Shown one piece after another: positions 1 through 6,845 of a stretch of DNA of 46,631 bases. The stretch covers positions 1 to 46,631 of the forward strand of contig JBMNUB010000019.1 in the NCBI GenBank assembly GCA_050946055.1, given 5' to 3'. This DNA is from Fimadaptatus sp050946055. GTDB lineage: Bacteria > Bacillota > Clostridia > Christensenellales > Aristaeellaceae. Position 1 is the stretch's first letter; every line of letters begins with the position of its first letter. Both the position numbers and the translations under genes were made by a program. The notes beneath the pieces were generated by a model. The model worked only from the letters and a program-made list of their open reading frames with translations. It was not told the DNA's origin and made no database searches.

Positions 1-61
1 CCAGCATGTCTGTGCACAGCAGCTCGATTGCCTGCCGCTGTTCGTTCTCTCGGTTCATCAT
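1..61 (-). CDS. Partial unknown gene, N-terminus only
   Basis: Only the first 20 or so codons are inside the window; the gene runs off the left edge. The reading frame starts with several ATGs (67, 61, 58); the AGGTG at 68-72 favours 61 or 58 by spacing. The visible protein starts MMNRENEQRQAIELLC, polar and probably helical. It lies downstream of the prophage lysis-type genes, in the same direction, behind two hairpins, so it is probably a prophage gene. No function can be assigned. Confidence 0.5.
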   Translation of the reverse strand, partial: MMNRENEQRQAIELLCTDML

Positions 62-87
62 TTTCATCACCTGTGCCTATTATATCA

Positions 88-115
88 GAAAAGGCCGCTT
101 ATAGCGACCTTTTTT
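88..115. terminator. Hairpin with T-run, likely bidirectional terminator
   Basis: AAAGGCCGC (90-98) pairs with GCGACCTTT (104-112) with one mismatch, followed by a run of T on the plus strand and TTTT on the minus strand. It sits between the lysis-type genes and the partial gene at the left edge. The adjoining 15 bases (110-124) equal the terminal repeat of the 254-bp element described elsewhere. Confidence 0.5.
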
Positions 116-125
116 GACAGGCTGT

Positions 126-156
126 GATCGCCGTTTCCTGATTGGAGACGGCGGTC
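126..156. terminator. Long hairpin just downstream of the holin-like gene
   Basis: GATCGCCGTTTCC (126-138) pairs with GGAGACGGCGGTC (144-156), 11 of 13 positions, with a 5-base loop. It lies 12 bases after the stop of the leftward membrane-protein gene. No T-run follows directly on the minus strand, so it may act together with the hairpin at 88-115. Confidence 0.45.
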
Positions 157-168
157 ATTTACTATTAT

Positions 169-594
169 TCAGTTCTTCTCGATCTTCCCAAACGTAACCT
201 CATAAGCCCCATAAGCCGACAAAGCCGCAAGCAGCGCATTAACTCCCACCAGCAACGCATTATCGACCGTCAACCCAGTAGTAAACGCCGTAGCCACAAG
301 CATAACGCCCAGCGCCACGACATAAGCAAACACCCGCGTAGGTATCTTCCAAACCTTATCCAGCGGCGCCTTCAGGAATTGCACCACCAGCAGCGTAAAC
401 GCCGCTGCGCCGGCGATGGTCGCAAGATACGTCCACGTAAGCGGCTCGCCGACTTCGACGCCGGGTATCTCGATCACCGCGCCGCCTGTATCAGCAGTAG
501 GTGCAGCCGTTGCAGCCTCTGCCATAACGACCACCGGTATGAGCATGACTATGGCCAAAACGAATACCATCAACCCCACATATCTCCTAAGCAT
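169..594 (-). CDS. Holin-like prophage membrane protein
   Basis: 141 residues. A hydrophobic N-terminus (about residues 5-24) ending in an AxA-like stretch resembles a signal peptide or first membrane helix; three more predicted helices follow (about 53-75, 88-110, 113-133), and the tail is short and charged. This size and topology, as the last gene of a leftward set after a PG-binding protein, suggest a holin or holin-like protein that would permeabilise the host membrane at lysis. The start at 594 has a good GGAAGGA site. No family was recognised by sequence, so the role is inferred from topology and position. It could instead be a small secreted or membrane protein of another phage function. 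Confidence 0.6.
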   Translation of the reverse strand: MLRRYVGLMVFVLAIVMLIPVVVMAEAATAAPTADTGGAVIEIPGVEVGEPLTWTYLATIAGAAAFTLLVVQFLKAPLDKVWKIPTRVFAYVVALGVMLVATAFTTGLTVDNALLVGVNALLAALSAYGAYEVTFGKIEKN

Positions 595-597
595 GAT

Positions 598-987
598 TCA
601 CTCATCCTTCCTGCCCACGTCCTCAGGCTTATCAGGCAGCCCCAGTATCTCCTGTTCATAGTGCGCCGACAGATGGTTCCGCCCCTTAGCGGTATACGAC
701 TTGTACATAACGCACAGCTGGTCCTTCTTACTGGTAGGGCACCACCCGCGCCCGGTATAGAAGTCATGCGCCTGAGACAGTCGTTCATATTGCAGGTCAG
801 CCACGTCATCGGTCAGCGCATCCAGCTTGTCCAACACAGCCGCGCGGAAGTCAGCTTCAGCCTTATCTCGCGCAGCCTTTTTCTGCTTGTGAGCACGCCA
901 GGGCTTTACCAGCAGGCCCACACCCAGCGCGATCACGGCAGTCACAGCACTAGCTATCGCGCCGGCGCGTTCGATCAATTCAGTCAC
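598..987 (-). CDS. Prophage protein with one membrane helix, lysis module
   Basis: The preferred start is GTG at 987: it overlaps the TGA stop of the upstream gene (GTGA) and has a GAGGTGG site just before it, giving 129 residues. One membrane helix at about residues 8-28 is followed by a basic stretch and a charged, probably coiled-coil region (about 30-75), then a soluble tail. Small proteins with one helix and a coiled coil are common next to phage holins (XhlA-like partners), but no clear family motif is visible. The tight overlap on one side and the 3-base gap to the holin-like gene on the other indicate translation as one operon. Confidence 0.6.
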   Translation of the reverse strand: MTELIERAGAIASAVTAVIALGVGLLVKPWRAHKQKKAARDKAEADFRAAVLDKLDALTDDVADLQYERLSQAHDFYTGRGWCPTSKKDQLCVMYKSYTAKGRNHLSAHYEQEILGLPDKPEDVGRKDE

Positions 988-1496
988 GCGACCACCTCGC
1001 CACACTTGCCCGATACCCAACCGACCGCATCAGTCAGCCGGATGCAGTGCCAGCCGTTGTAAGCCGTGGCGATATGCTCGAACGTCGCGCCGGCAGACAC
1101 AACGGTAATGATACCGTACTCAGTGCCCGGCCCGCTGCGCACATTCCAGCGACATTCCGCTGCGATCAGCAGCGTGTGCTCGAATTTCGCATCACCGTCA
1201 TCCGGCTGCGCATCATCGATGTCCGGCTCGTCCGTAACATCGCTGGCAGCCATCAACGCCACGTGCGTCTGCGCGCCATACACGCCATCAGCAGTCAAAC
1301 CAGCCTGACGCTGGAACGCGGTTACAGCCGACACAGTCTCGTCGCCATAATCACCATCAGCGCCATATCGCGGCAGGTCATAACCCAGCTGCATCAGCAG
1401 CTCCTGAAGCGCTCGGACGTCACTGCCACTCATTCCACGCTTAAGCAGCCGCGCGCCCAGCTCGCGCTCGGGTACGTTTACGTCGCCGTAGTCCAT
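984..1496 (-). CDS. Peptidoglycan-binding and SH3 protein (lysin-like, no catalytic domain)
   Basis: 170 residues with the start at ATG 1496, directly after AAGGAGG. Residues about 15-85 form a PG_binding_1 domain (LKRGMSGSDVRALQELL, then GADGDYGDETVSAVTAFQ and LTADGVYG). An acidic linker (about 85-105) leads to a bacterial SH3 domain (about 108-170, with WNVRSGPGTEYG and GWVSG). These domains attach enzymes to cell wall. There is no amidase, muramidase or peptidase domain, which is unusual for a phage lysin; the catalytic part may be in another gene left of the window, or this may be a truncated remnant. It is the first gene of the three-gene leftward module. Confidence 0.8.
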   Translation of the reverse strand: MDYGDVNVPERELGARLLKRGMSGSDVRALQELLMQLGYDLPRYGADGDYGDETVSAVTAFQRQAGLTADGVYGAQTHVALMAASDVTDEPDIDDAQPDDGDAKFEHTLLIAAECRWNVRSGPGTEYGIITVVSAGATFEHIATAYNGWHCIRLTDAVGWVSGKCGEVVA

Positions 1497-1577
1497 GTAC
1501 CTCCTTCTTCTAAATCCGACGTGCTTTGCGTCCTCGTTCTCCTTCAGCCTGCCGATGTTCTCATCTGATTGCCTTTG

Positions 1578-1606
1578 TTGCCAGCTACCGTTGTTTATGC
1601 TATACT
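1578..1606 (+). promoter_or_regulatory. Sigma-A type promoter of the DUF2513 gene
   Basis: TTGCCA (1578-1583), 17-base spacer, TATACT (1601-1606), 27 bases before the ATG at 1633. A G-rich ribosome site (GGGGGG) precedes the start. The signals look intact although the gene has an in-frame stop. Confidence 0.65.
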
Positions 1607-1632
1607 TATCCGCAAAAAAGGGGGGTAAGCCT

Positions 1633-2094
1633 ATGCGACTCAATCTTGACTGTGTTCGTGACGTTTTGCTGACCGTGGAAAGATGTATTGTTGTAGATGA
1701 CCAGGGTTGTGTTCATATGGCAGGGCGTGCGGCTCCGTATGATGAAGACTTTGGCAATATGTCCGACAACATAATGTGGACTGAGCTTATTGAGCAACCC
1801 GAACTTACAGACTATACCAAAGCGGACATACTATATACTTTGCAAAAGCTGATTGAGGCTTAGTATATCTCCGTCCACGAGTATCCCGGCGAGCCCAATG
1901 CCCATCTTTACTATTTCACGGACAACGATGGCATCACGTTCAGCGGACATCAGTTTCTTGCCAACGTTCGCGACAAAGGGGTTTGGACGACAGTCAAACA
2001 AAAACTATCCAGGCACGGAGCCGACGCCACACTGTCAGTCGTGTCTGGCGTGGCCGCCGAGGTTATTACCCACGTCCTGTCAGGCGGGAATTGA
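1633..2094 (+). pseudogene. DUF2513 prophage gene interrupted by an in-frame TAG
   Basis: The reading frame begins MRLNLDCVRDVLLTVE, the usual opening of phage-borne DUF2513 proteins, and runs 76 codons to TAG at 1861-1863. The same frame continues without a frameshift for another 76 codons to TGA at 2092-2094. The second half has a wing-like strand region (YYFTDNDGITFSGHQFLANV), a tryptophan (GVWTTVKQKL) and a hydrophobic glycine-rich end, which is the normal C-terminal half of the family. The full 153-residue length fits DUF2513. So a single amber codon splits an otherwise intact gene, by nonsense mutation, readthrough or suppression. Function of the family is unknown. The end overlaps the convergent small gene at 2066-2314. 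Confidence 0.75.
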
Positions 2095-2314
2095 GTTCCG
2101 AATGATTTTGGGCCAGCCCGTTCGCGTACTGCGTGACTGCCGCGATCAAAAACTGGTCTTTTCGCTCTATTGCGTGTTCAAACCCCATATCGCCCTCTTG
2201 GGGCATGCCGTACAGCTTTGTTACCTCGCGCATATAGTCTTCGACAGCTTTGAATACCGGCTCAAGGCTGTCTCCTGTTTTATTGCTTGTGTTTGGCCTG
2301 TTAGGCATATTCAT
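2066..2314 (-). CDS. Small prophage early protein, unknown (82 aa)
   Basis: 82 residues, start ATG 2314 with an AAGGAGAG site. The protein is hydrophilic and helical, with a polar Asn/Pro-rich start (MNMPNRPNTSNKTGD) and a Gln/Asn-rich second half. It is the third gene of a leftward group starting at 2580; its ATG overlaps the stop of the 31-codon gene before it (ATGA), which implies translational coupling. The group is driven by the strong leftward promoter opposite the repressor, so these are probably early lytic-phase genes. Unrecognised. Small early prophage genes of this kind can be host-takeover or anti-defence proteins, but nothing in the sequence proves it. Confidence 0.6.
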   Translation of the reverse strand: MNMPNRPNTSNKTGDSLEPVFKAVEDYMREVTKLYGMPQEGDMGFEHAIERKDQFLIAAVTQYANGLAQNHSELNSRLTGRG

Positions 2315-2406
2315 CGCTCTCCTTTTTGATTTGTGGGGTTACGCAGTATGCCCGGCTCGCGCAGGGCTGTGAAGCCGACTTGAATGTACCGTTCATTTGT
2401 TGCCAT
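2311..2406 (-). CDS. Very small prophage protein (31 aa)
   Basis: ATG 2406 to TGA 2311-2313, 31 codons, encoding MATNERYIQVGFTALREPG followed by a basic end. The stop overlaps the ATG of the next gene in an ATGA arrangement, and the frame fills the gap between two other leftward small genes, which is the main support. The ribosome site is weak (GAG-rich). No family recognised; it could be a leader peptide whose translation opens the next gene. Confidence 0.45.
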   Translation of the reverse strand: MATNERYIQVGFTALREPGILRNPTNQKGER

Positions 2407-2436
2407 GCTCGTATCTCATTTAGTCTGCCATTTGCG

Positions 2437-2580
2437 TCAAGCGGTCTTGTTGCTGTCGTTAGGCATGTCGGCGACCATTTTCAGCGCCGCTGCCCAACCC
2501 AGCAGCATGCCTTTACCCATCGCGTCCAGTTTGTTGTACAGTTCGGCAAGTTCGGTAATAGATGCAAGTTTTTCATCCAT
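2437..2580 (-). CDS. Small helical prophage protein (47 aa)
   Basis: ATG 2580 with a GAGGTAG site, 47 codons to TGA at 2437-2439. The protein (MDEKLASITELAELYNKLDA, then a Met/Leu/Ala-rich helix with a single Trp, then a polar end) is amphipathic and probably forms two helices. It is the first gene after the leftward prophage promoter, 30 bases downstream of the -10 box, in the position where lambdoid phages carry cro or an early regulator, but it shows no helix-turn-helix. Function unknown. Confidence 0.55.
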   Translation of the reverse strand: MDEKLASITELAELYNKLDAMGKGMLLGWAAALKMVADMPNDSNKTA

Positions 2581-2593
2581 TTCGCTACCTCAT

Positions 2594-2686
2594 CTCTCTA
2601 TGCGAGCGTATTGTATCTCATAGAGAGTAATATGTCAACACTTTTTTCGCTTTTTACTTGCATTGCGAGTGATTTTGCGGTATCAT
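2594..2686. promoter_or_regulatory. Divergent prophage promoters and repressor operator
   Basis: Leftward promoter: TTGACA (minus strand, 2633-2638), 17-base spacer, TACAAT (2610-2615), near consensus. Rightward promoter for the repressor: TTGCAT (2658-2663), 17-base spacer, TATCAT (2681-2686). A perfect 9-bp inverted repeat, CTCTCTATG (2594-2602) and CATAGAGAG (2619-2627), surrounds the leftward -10 box and is the best operator candidate for the adjacent XRE repressor. A related half-site (TTGCGAG) lies by the rightward -35. This is the layout of a lysis-lysogeny switch. Confidence 0.75.
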
Positions 2687-2705
2687 ACTTAGCAGAGGTG
2701 ATTAC

Positions 2706-3191
2706 ATGAATGAACGTCTACGGCAACTAAGGGCTGCACTAAATCTTTCACAAAAAGAATTTAGCCAGAAGATCAGTGTAGGCTACTCGACCTTGGCTCA
2801 ATTTGAAACAGGCGCACGTCAGATAAAAGACATCCACATAGCCCGAATTTGCGAAGTATTTGGAGTAAATGAGCACTGGCTGCGCACCGGCGAAGGTGAA
2901 ATGTACACACAGACGGACCGCAGCCTAATCGACCGAGTGTGTAAGACCTACGCGCTTGATAGTGCTGGGCGCACTCTGCTTGAAACGCTGCTTGCCCTGC
3001 CTGCCGGTTACGCGCAAATGCTTCTGGACGTGGCACACAGACTGGTCGAACATACAGACGCCACGCCGCAGCCGGCCAGCGAAATCGACATCGACGCCGA
3101 GGTGGAATCCTATCGTCAGGAACTGTTGCAAGAAAAGAAAGCGGTGGAAACATCATCAGTTTCCGGCGATACCGCCGCCAGCGATGCGTGA
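2706..3191 (+). CDS. XRE-family prophage repressor
   Basis: 161 residues. An N-terminal helix-turn-helix of the XRE/Cro-CI type (about residues 2-60) is clear: RLRQLRAALNLSQKEFSQKI, then GYSTLAQFETGARQIKD, and the typical NEHWLRTGEGEMY at the end of the domain. The remaining part (about 65-161) is helical, hydrophilic and ends in a Ser/Ala-rich tail; it lacks a visible LexA/CI-type autoproteolysis domain. It lies between the divergent switch region and the integrase, as in many temperate phages of Bacillota, so it most likely maintains lysogeny by binding the inverted repeat upstream. An AGAGGTG site precedes the ATG. Confidence 0.85.
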   Translation: MNERLRQLRAALNLSQKEFSQKISVGYSTLAQFETGARQIKDIHIARICEVFGVNEHWLRTGEGEMYTQTDRSLIDRVCKTYALDSAGRTLLETLLALPAGYAQMLLDVAHRLVEHTDATPQPASEIDIDAEVESYRQELLQEKKAVETSSVSGDTAASDA

Positions 3192-3228
3192 GAAAGCCCA
3201 AAGATCGCTAATAATACGCGGCGTAAAA

Positions 3229-3261
3229 GTCCCGCCCCGCGAGAGGCGAGTGGATAGAAAT
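3229..3261 (+). repeat. Solitary CRISPR-repeat-like unit (type I-C-like)
   Basis: The 33 bases have the plan of a type I-C CRISPR repeat: GTC at the 5' end, a hairpin (CGCCCC 3233-3238 and GAGGCG 3243-3248, one mismatch, GCGA loop), and the 3' handle GTGGATAGAAAT (3250-3261), which differs by one base from the familiar GTGGATTGAAAT. No second repeat and no cas gene is in the window. A -10-like TAATAC (3212-3217) lies 11 bases upstream and the ATG of the integrase 53 bases downstream. Single phage-borne repeats of this kind are known as RNA anti-CRISPRs; whether this one is expressed or binds Cas proteins is unknown. It could also be a leftover from an array or a chance hairpin. Confidence 0.5.
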
Positions 3262-3314
3262 CAGCACGTGAGCACAGTCCGCACGAGCGCGTTTGGCAAG
3301 AAGGAGGTATGCGC

Positions 3315-4382
3315 ATGCCCAAAAGGCAAAAGGACGGCCTGTACCATACCAAGGTTAAGATAGACGTGGACGAGAACGGCAAAACCATAAACAAGTGGAT
3401 CAGCGGCAAAACCAAGCGAGAGCTTGAGGAAAAGCGCACGCAGGTCAGGGAACGGTATATTACCGGCAAGGTCGTGGACACGAACGTCCTGTTCGGCGTG
3501 TATGCCCAGAAGTGGTTTAAGCTGAACATACTCGCGCACATGAGCCAGAACACCATCGCCATATATCGCAGCATGCTCAACAAGTACCTGCTGCCCGAAT
3601 TCGGTGAAATGGCAATGCCCGCAATAATGTCCGATGACATTCAGGCGTTTATAAACGAGCTTGCGGGCATGTTCGAAACCAGCATACAGCATATATTGAG
3701 CCTGTTGAACCGCATTTTGACTGCTGCACATGCTGACCGGATAATAGTATACAATCCGGCCATGCGCATAAGCCTCCCCACGGTCGCAGAACCGCACCCG
3801 CGCCGTGCGCTTACCGATGCCGAGCGCAAAGCGGTTTTGCCGCATATGGATTCGTCGCAAGGCGGGATCGTGCTTGCGCTGCTGTACTATCTGGGCATAC
3901 GTATTGGCGAGATATCCATAATACGATGGGGAGACATCGATTGGGAAGCGGGCGTAGTGCTTGTGCGCGGATACAAGACCAAAGCCGCCGCACGCATTGT
4001 ACCTTTGCCGAACGCGCTACGCGACATACTACTGCCAGTCCGTCAGCATCCGGAGGCGTTTGTGGTGCCGCGCGAAGGCGGAGAACCGTCTGCGCCGTTG
4101 TGTACGCACCGCATTCGTGTAATATTCAACGACATGATGAATGCAGCCGGTTTGTCTGAAAACGGCTTGACGCCACATTACTTCCGGCACAACTACATAA
4201 CCATGTGCTGGCGCGCAGGCATAGATTCGGCGGTAGTATCAAAGATCGTTGGCCATACCGATGCGCAGACAACGTTGAATATTTATACGCACCTGACGAA
4301 TGCGGACATCGCATCGCAAGGTGCGCAATTCAACAGTATGTTTGAAAAGAAAGTTGGTGAAAAGTTGGTTGAGCCGCTGTAG
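3315..4382 (+). CDS. int: Prophage tyrosine integrase
   Basis: The start at ATG 3315 has GGAGG at 7 bases; the ATG at 3309 is too close to it. 355 residues. Order: N-terminal arm-binding strand region (about 1-50, GKTINKWISGKTKRELEEKR), SAM-like core-binding domain (about 55-140), and catalytic domain (about 165-340). The catalytic set is visible: Arg in YLGIRIGEISIIRWGDID, the HYFRHNYIT box (His-x-x-Arg), and the GHTDAQTTLNIYTHL box with His and the nucleophilic Tyr. It would integrate and excise the prophage by recombination between attP and attB. It is the last gene before the chromosomal fucosidase, so an attachment site should lie just downstream. Confidence 0.92.
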   Translation: MPKRQKDGLYHTKVKIDVDENGKTINKWISGKTKRELEEKRTQVRERYITGKVVDTNVLFGVYAQKWFKLNILAHMSQNTIAIYRSMLNKYLLPEFGEMAMPAIMSDDIQAFINELAGMFETSIQHILSLLNRILTAAHADRIIVYNPAMRISLPTVAEPHPRRALTDAERKAVLPHMDSSQGGIVLALLYYLGIRIGEISIIRWGDIDWEAGVVLVRGYKTKAAARIVPLPNALRDILLPVRQHPEAFVVPREGGEPSAPLCTHRIRVIFNDMMNAAGLSENGLTPHYFRHNYITMCWRAGIDSAVVSKIVGHTDAQTTLNIYTHLTNADIASQGAQFNSMFEKKVGEKLVEPL

Positions 4383-4525
4383 AAATATCGTCACACAGCT
4401 CAAAGTCCCCAAGTACTTGGCGCTTTCCGCTACTGATCAAAAACGGGGTAATATACGTCAATGTAATGTATGTGTGTATTAATTAGATACAGGCGGCGAA
4501 ATTTGCAATGCCGCGCCGCTGCTGA
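4383..4525. other. Probable prophage right attachment region
   Basis: This stretch separates the integrase from the promoter of the fucosidase gene and is AT-richer than either side. It contains a perfect 12-bp palindrome, CCAAGTACTTGG (4409-4420), a possible core or arm site. No tRNA or other gene 3' end is visible. The left attachment site is outside the window, so the core cannot be fixed by comparing the two ends. Confidence 0.4.
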
Positions 4526-4574
4526 TTGACTTTTGCCGCAGATTGGGTTAATATATATGCGAAACGTTTACACT
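4526..4574 (+). promoter_or_regulatory. Promoter and possible LacI-type operator of the fucosidase gene
   Basis: TTGACT (4526-4531), 17-base spacer, TAATAT (4549-4554). Directly after it, GCGAAACGTTTACA (4559-4572) contains the AAACGTTT palindrome typical of LacI/CcpA-family operators, although the left half fits a catabolite-response element poorly. Its place over the transcription start suggests sugar-dependent repression. Confidence 0.55.
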
Positions 4575-4595
4575 ATCGTGACGGAGGAATCTTTC

Positions 4596-6818
4596 ATGAA
4601 GATGTTTTATAATGCGCCTGCGGCTACGTGGAACGATGCGCTGCCGCTGGGCAACGGCTTTATGGGCGCAATGATGTTTGGCGGCACCGTGCTTGAGCGC
4701 ATACAGCTCAACGAGGACAGCGTGTGGTCGGGCAACTTCCGTGAGCGCGTGAATCCCGATGCGCGCCAGACGCTGGACGAGGTGCGCCGCCTGCTGCGCG
4801 AAGGTCATGTGACCGAGGCCACGCGGCTGAGCGAGATGGGGCTTGCCGGCTGCCCGGACAAGCAGCGCCATTACGAGCCGCTGTGCGACCTGCAGCTGTA
4901 CTGCGGCGCGGAGGGCGACGAGATATGCCTGCAAACCAAGCGCGATCTCACCCGCGTGCCGGACATGCGCCGCTTTGACACCGAAGTCACCGGCTACCGC
5001 CGCGAGCTGGACATAATGAATGGCGTACACAGCCTGTACTACAATAAGAATGGCTGCGATGTGCGCCGCGAGGCGTTCATATCCTTCCCCGACAGGGTCA
5101 TGGCCATAAGCTGCTCGGGCGAGCGCTTCCGCGCCGTGCTGAGCAGGGGCGCTTACATGCACGACTCCGTAATGCCCGACGGCTGCACGATAGCGCTGAC
5201 CGGACGCACATCCGCAGACGGCATACGCTATGCCGTGGCCGTGCGCGCGCTGGGCGAGAACGTGCGCCGTTTGGGCGAGACGCTGATATGCGAGGGCGAC
5301 GTTACGCTGCTCATAGCCGCCGCCACCGACTTCCGCTATGACGATCCGCTGCGCGAGGTATATGCCCGCATAAATGCCGCGCAGAAGAAGGGCTATGCTG
5401 CGCTCAAGGCCGCGCACATGGCCGATTTGCGCCCCATAATGGAGCGCTGCACGCTCAATATAGCGGGCGATGCGGCGCTTGACGGGCTACCCACCGACGA
5501 GCGCCTTGCGCGCGTGCGCGAGGGCGGATTCGACGCAGGTTTAATCAACACCTACTTTGCGTTCGGGCGCTATCTGCTGGCTTCCAGCAGCCGTCCCGGC
5601 AGCCTGCCCGCCAATCTTCAGGGCATATGGAATCAGGATTTAATGCCCGCGTGGGACAGCAAGTATACCATAAACATAAACACCGAGATGAACTACTGGC
5701 CCAGCGAAGTATGCAATCTCAGCGAGATGCACGAGCCGCTGTTCGATCACCTGCGCCGCATGAAGCCGCACGGCGAGCGCGTGGCGCGCGACATGTACGG
5801 CGCGAGCGGCTGGATGGCGCACCACAACACTGACATCTGGGGCGACTGCGCGCCGCAGGACATAGTGCCAAGCGCCGCGTTCTGGCAAAACGGCGCGGCG
5901 TGGCTGTGTCTGGACATATGGGAGCGGTATCTGTTCAGCGGAGACGAGGCGCGCCTTATGAAGGATGCCGACCTGATATGCGGCGCGGCTGACTTCTTCT
6001 GCGACACGCTGGAGCAGGACAAAGACGGCTATCTCGTGGAGAATCCCACGGTATCGCCCGAAAACACGTACATACTGCCCTCGGGCGAGATGGGCAGGCT
6101 GTGCGTGGGCTGCACCATGGACAGCCAGATACTGCGCGAGCTGTTCACGGCGGCGGTGAAGTGCGAGCAGCTCGCCGGGCGCGACGGTGCGCGCTACGAA
6201 GCGGTGCTTGACAAGCTGCGCCCCACGACCATCGGCAAGGGCGGCACCATACTAGAGTGGCCCGAGGAGTACGAGGAGTACGAGGTCGGCCACAGGCACA
6301 TATCCCACCTGTTCGGTCTCTACCCCGGCAGCGAGATAACGCCCGATCAGCCTAAGCTCATGGAGGCCGCGCGCCGCACGCTGGAGCGCAGGCTCAGTCA
6401 CGGCGGCGGTCACACCGGCTGGAGCCGCGCCTGGATAATCTGCATGTGGGCGCGCCTGCTGGACGGCGAAAAGGCCGGCGAGAACGTTCAGGCGCTGCTG
6501 GCCAAGTCCACGCTCAGCAGCCTGCTGGACAACCATCCCCCGTTCCAGATAGACGGCAACTTCGGCGCGACTGCGGGCATGGCCGAGATGCTCATGCAGA
6601 GCCACGGCGGCAAGATACGCCTGCTGCCCGCACTGCCCCATGCATGGCGCAGCGGTGAGGTGCGCGGTCTGCGTGCGCGCGGCGGCCTGACAATAGACAT
6701 AGCGTGGCGCGAGGGCGAGTTGGCCGAAGCCTATGTCACTGCCGACAGGGATGCCATAGTGAACATCGAAGGGCGTGAGCTGGCGCTCAAGGCCGGTGTG
6801 CGCACGCTTGTGGGCTGA
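4596..6818 (+). CDS. GH95 alpha-L-fucosidase
   Basis: 740 residues with ATG 4596 after GGAGG; there is no signal peptide, so the enzyme is probably cytoplasmic and acts on imported oligosaccharides. GH95 enzymes hydrolyse terminal alpha-1,2-linked fucose (or related L-galactose) with inversion. Order: N-terminal beta domain (PLGNGFMGAMMFGG, NEDSVWSG), linker, then the (alpha/alpha)6 barrel with NINTEMNYWPSEVCNLSE, HHNTDIWGD, TILEWPEEYEE, RHISHLFGLYPG, GWSRAWIICMWARL and FQIDGNFGATAGMAEML, and a C-terminal beta domain. The Asn, Glu and Asp expected in the active site fall within these boxes. Its own promoter and operator-like site lie upstream; the serine hydrolase follows 27 bases later and is probably cotranscribed. 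It points to use of host mucin or milk-type glycans. Confidence 0.92.
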   Translation: MKMFYNAPAATWNDALPLGNGFMGAMMFGGTVLERIQLNEDSVWSGNFRERVNPDARQTLDEVRRLLREGHVTEATRLSEMGLAGCPDKQRHYEPLCDLQLYCGAEGDEICLQTKRDLTRVPDMRRFDTEVTGYRRELDIMNGVHSLYYNKNGCDVRREAFISFPDRVMAISCSGERFRAVLSRGAYMHDSVMPDGCTIALTGRTSADGIRYAVAVRALGENVRRLGETLICEGDVTLLIAAATDFRYDDPLREVYARINAAQKKGYAALKAAHMADLRPIMERCTLNIAGDAALDGLPTDERLARVREGGFDAGLINTYFAFGRYLLASSSRPGSLPANLQGIWNQDLMPAWDSKYTININTEMNYWPSEVCNLSEMHEPLFDHLRRMKPHGERVARDMYGASGWMAHHNTDIWGDCAPQDIVPSAAFWQNGAAWLCLDIWERYLFSGDEARLMKDADLICGAADFFCDTLEQDKDGYLVENPTVSPENTYILPSGEMGRLCVGCTMDSQILRELFTAAVKCEQLAGRDGARYEAVLDKLRPTTIGKGGTILEWPEEYEEYEVGHRHISHLFGLYPGSEITPDQPKLMEAARRTLERRLSHGGGHTGWSRAWIICMWARLLDGEKAGENVQALLAKSTLSSLLDNHPPFQIDGNFGATAGMAEMLMQSHGGKIRLLPALPHAWRSGEVRGLRARGGLTIDIAWREGELAEAYVTADRDAIVNIEGRELALKAGVRTLVG

Positions 6819-6845
6819 CTGGCGGCGAAGAAGGAGTAAATTGAC

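Noticed and set aside
4383..4525. tRNA gene as integration site
   Set aside because: No tRNA-like cloverleaf or 3' end is visible next to the integrase; the site type stays unknown.
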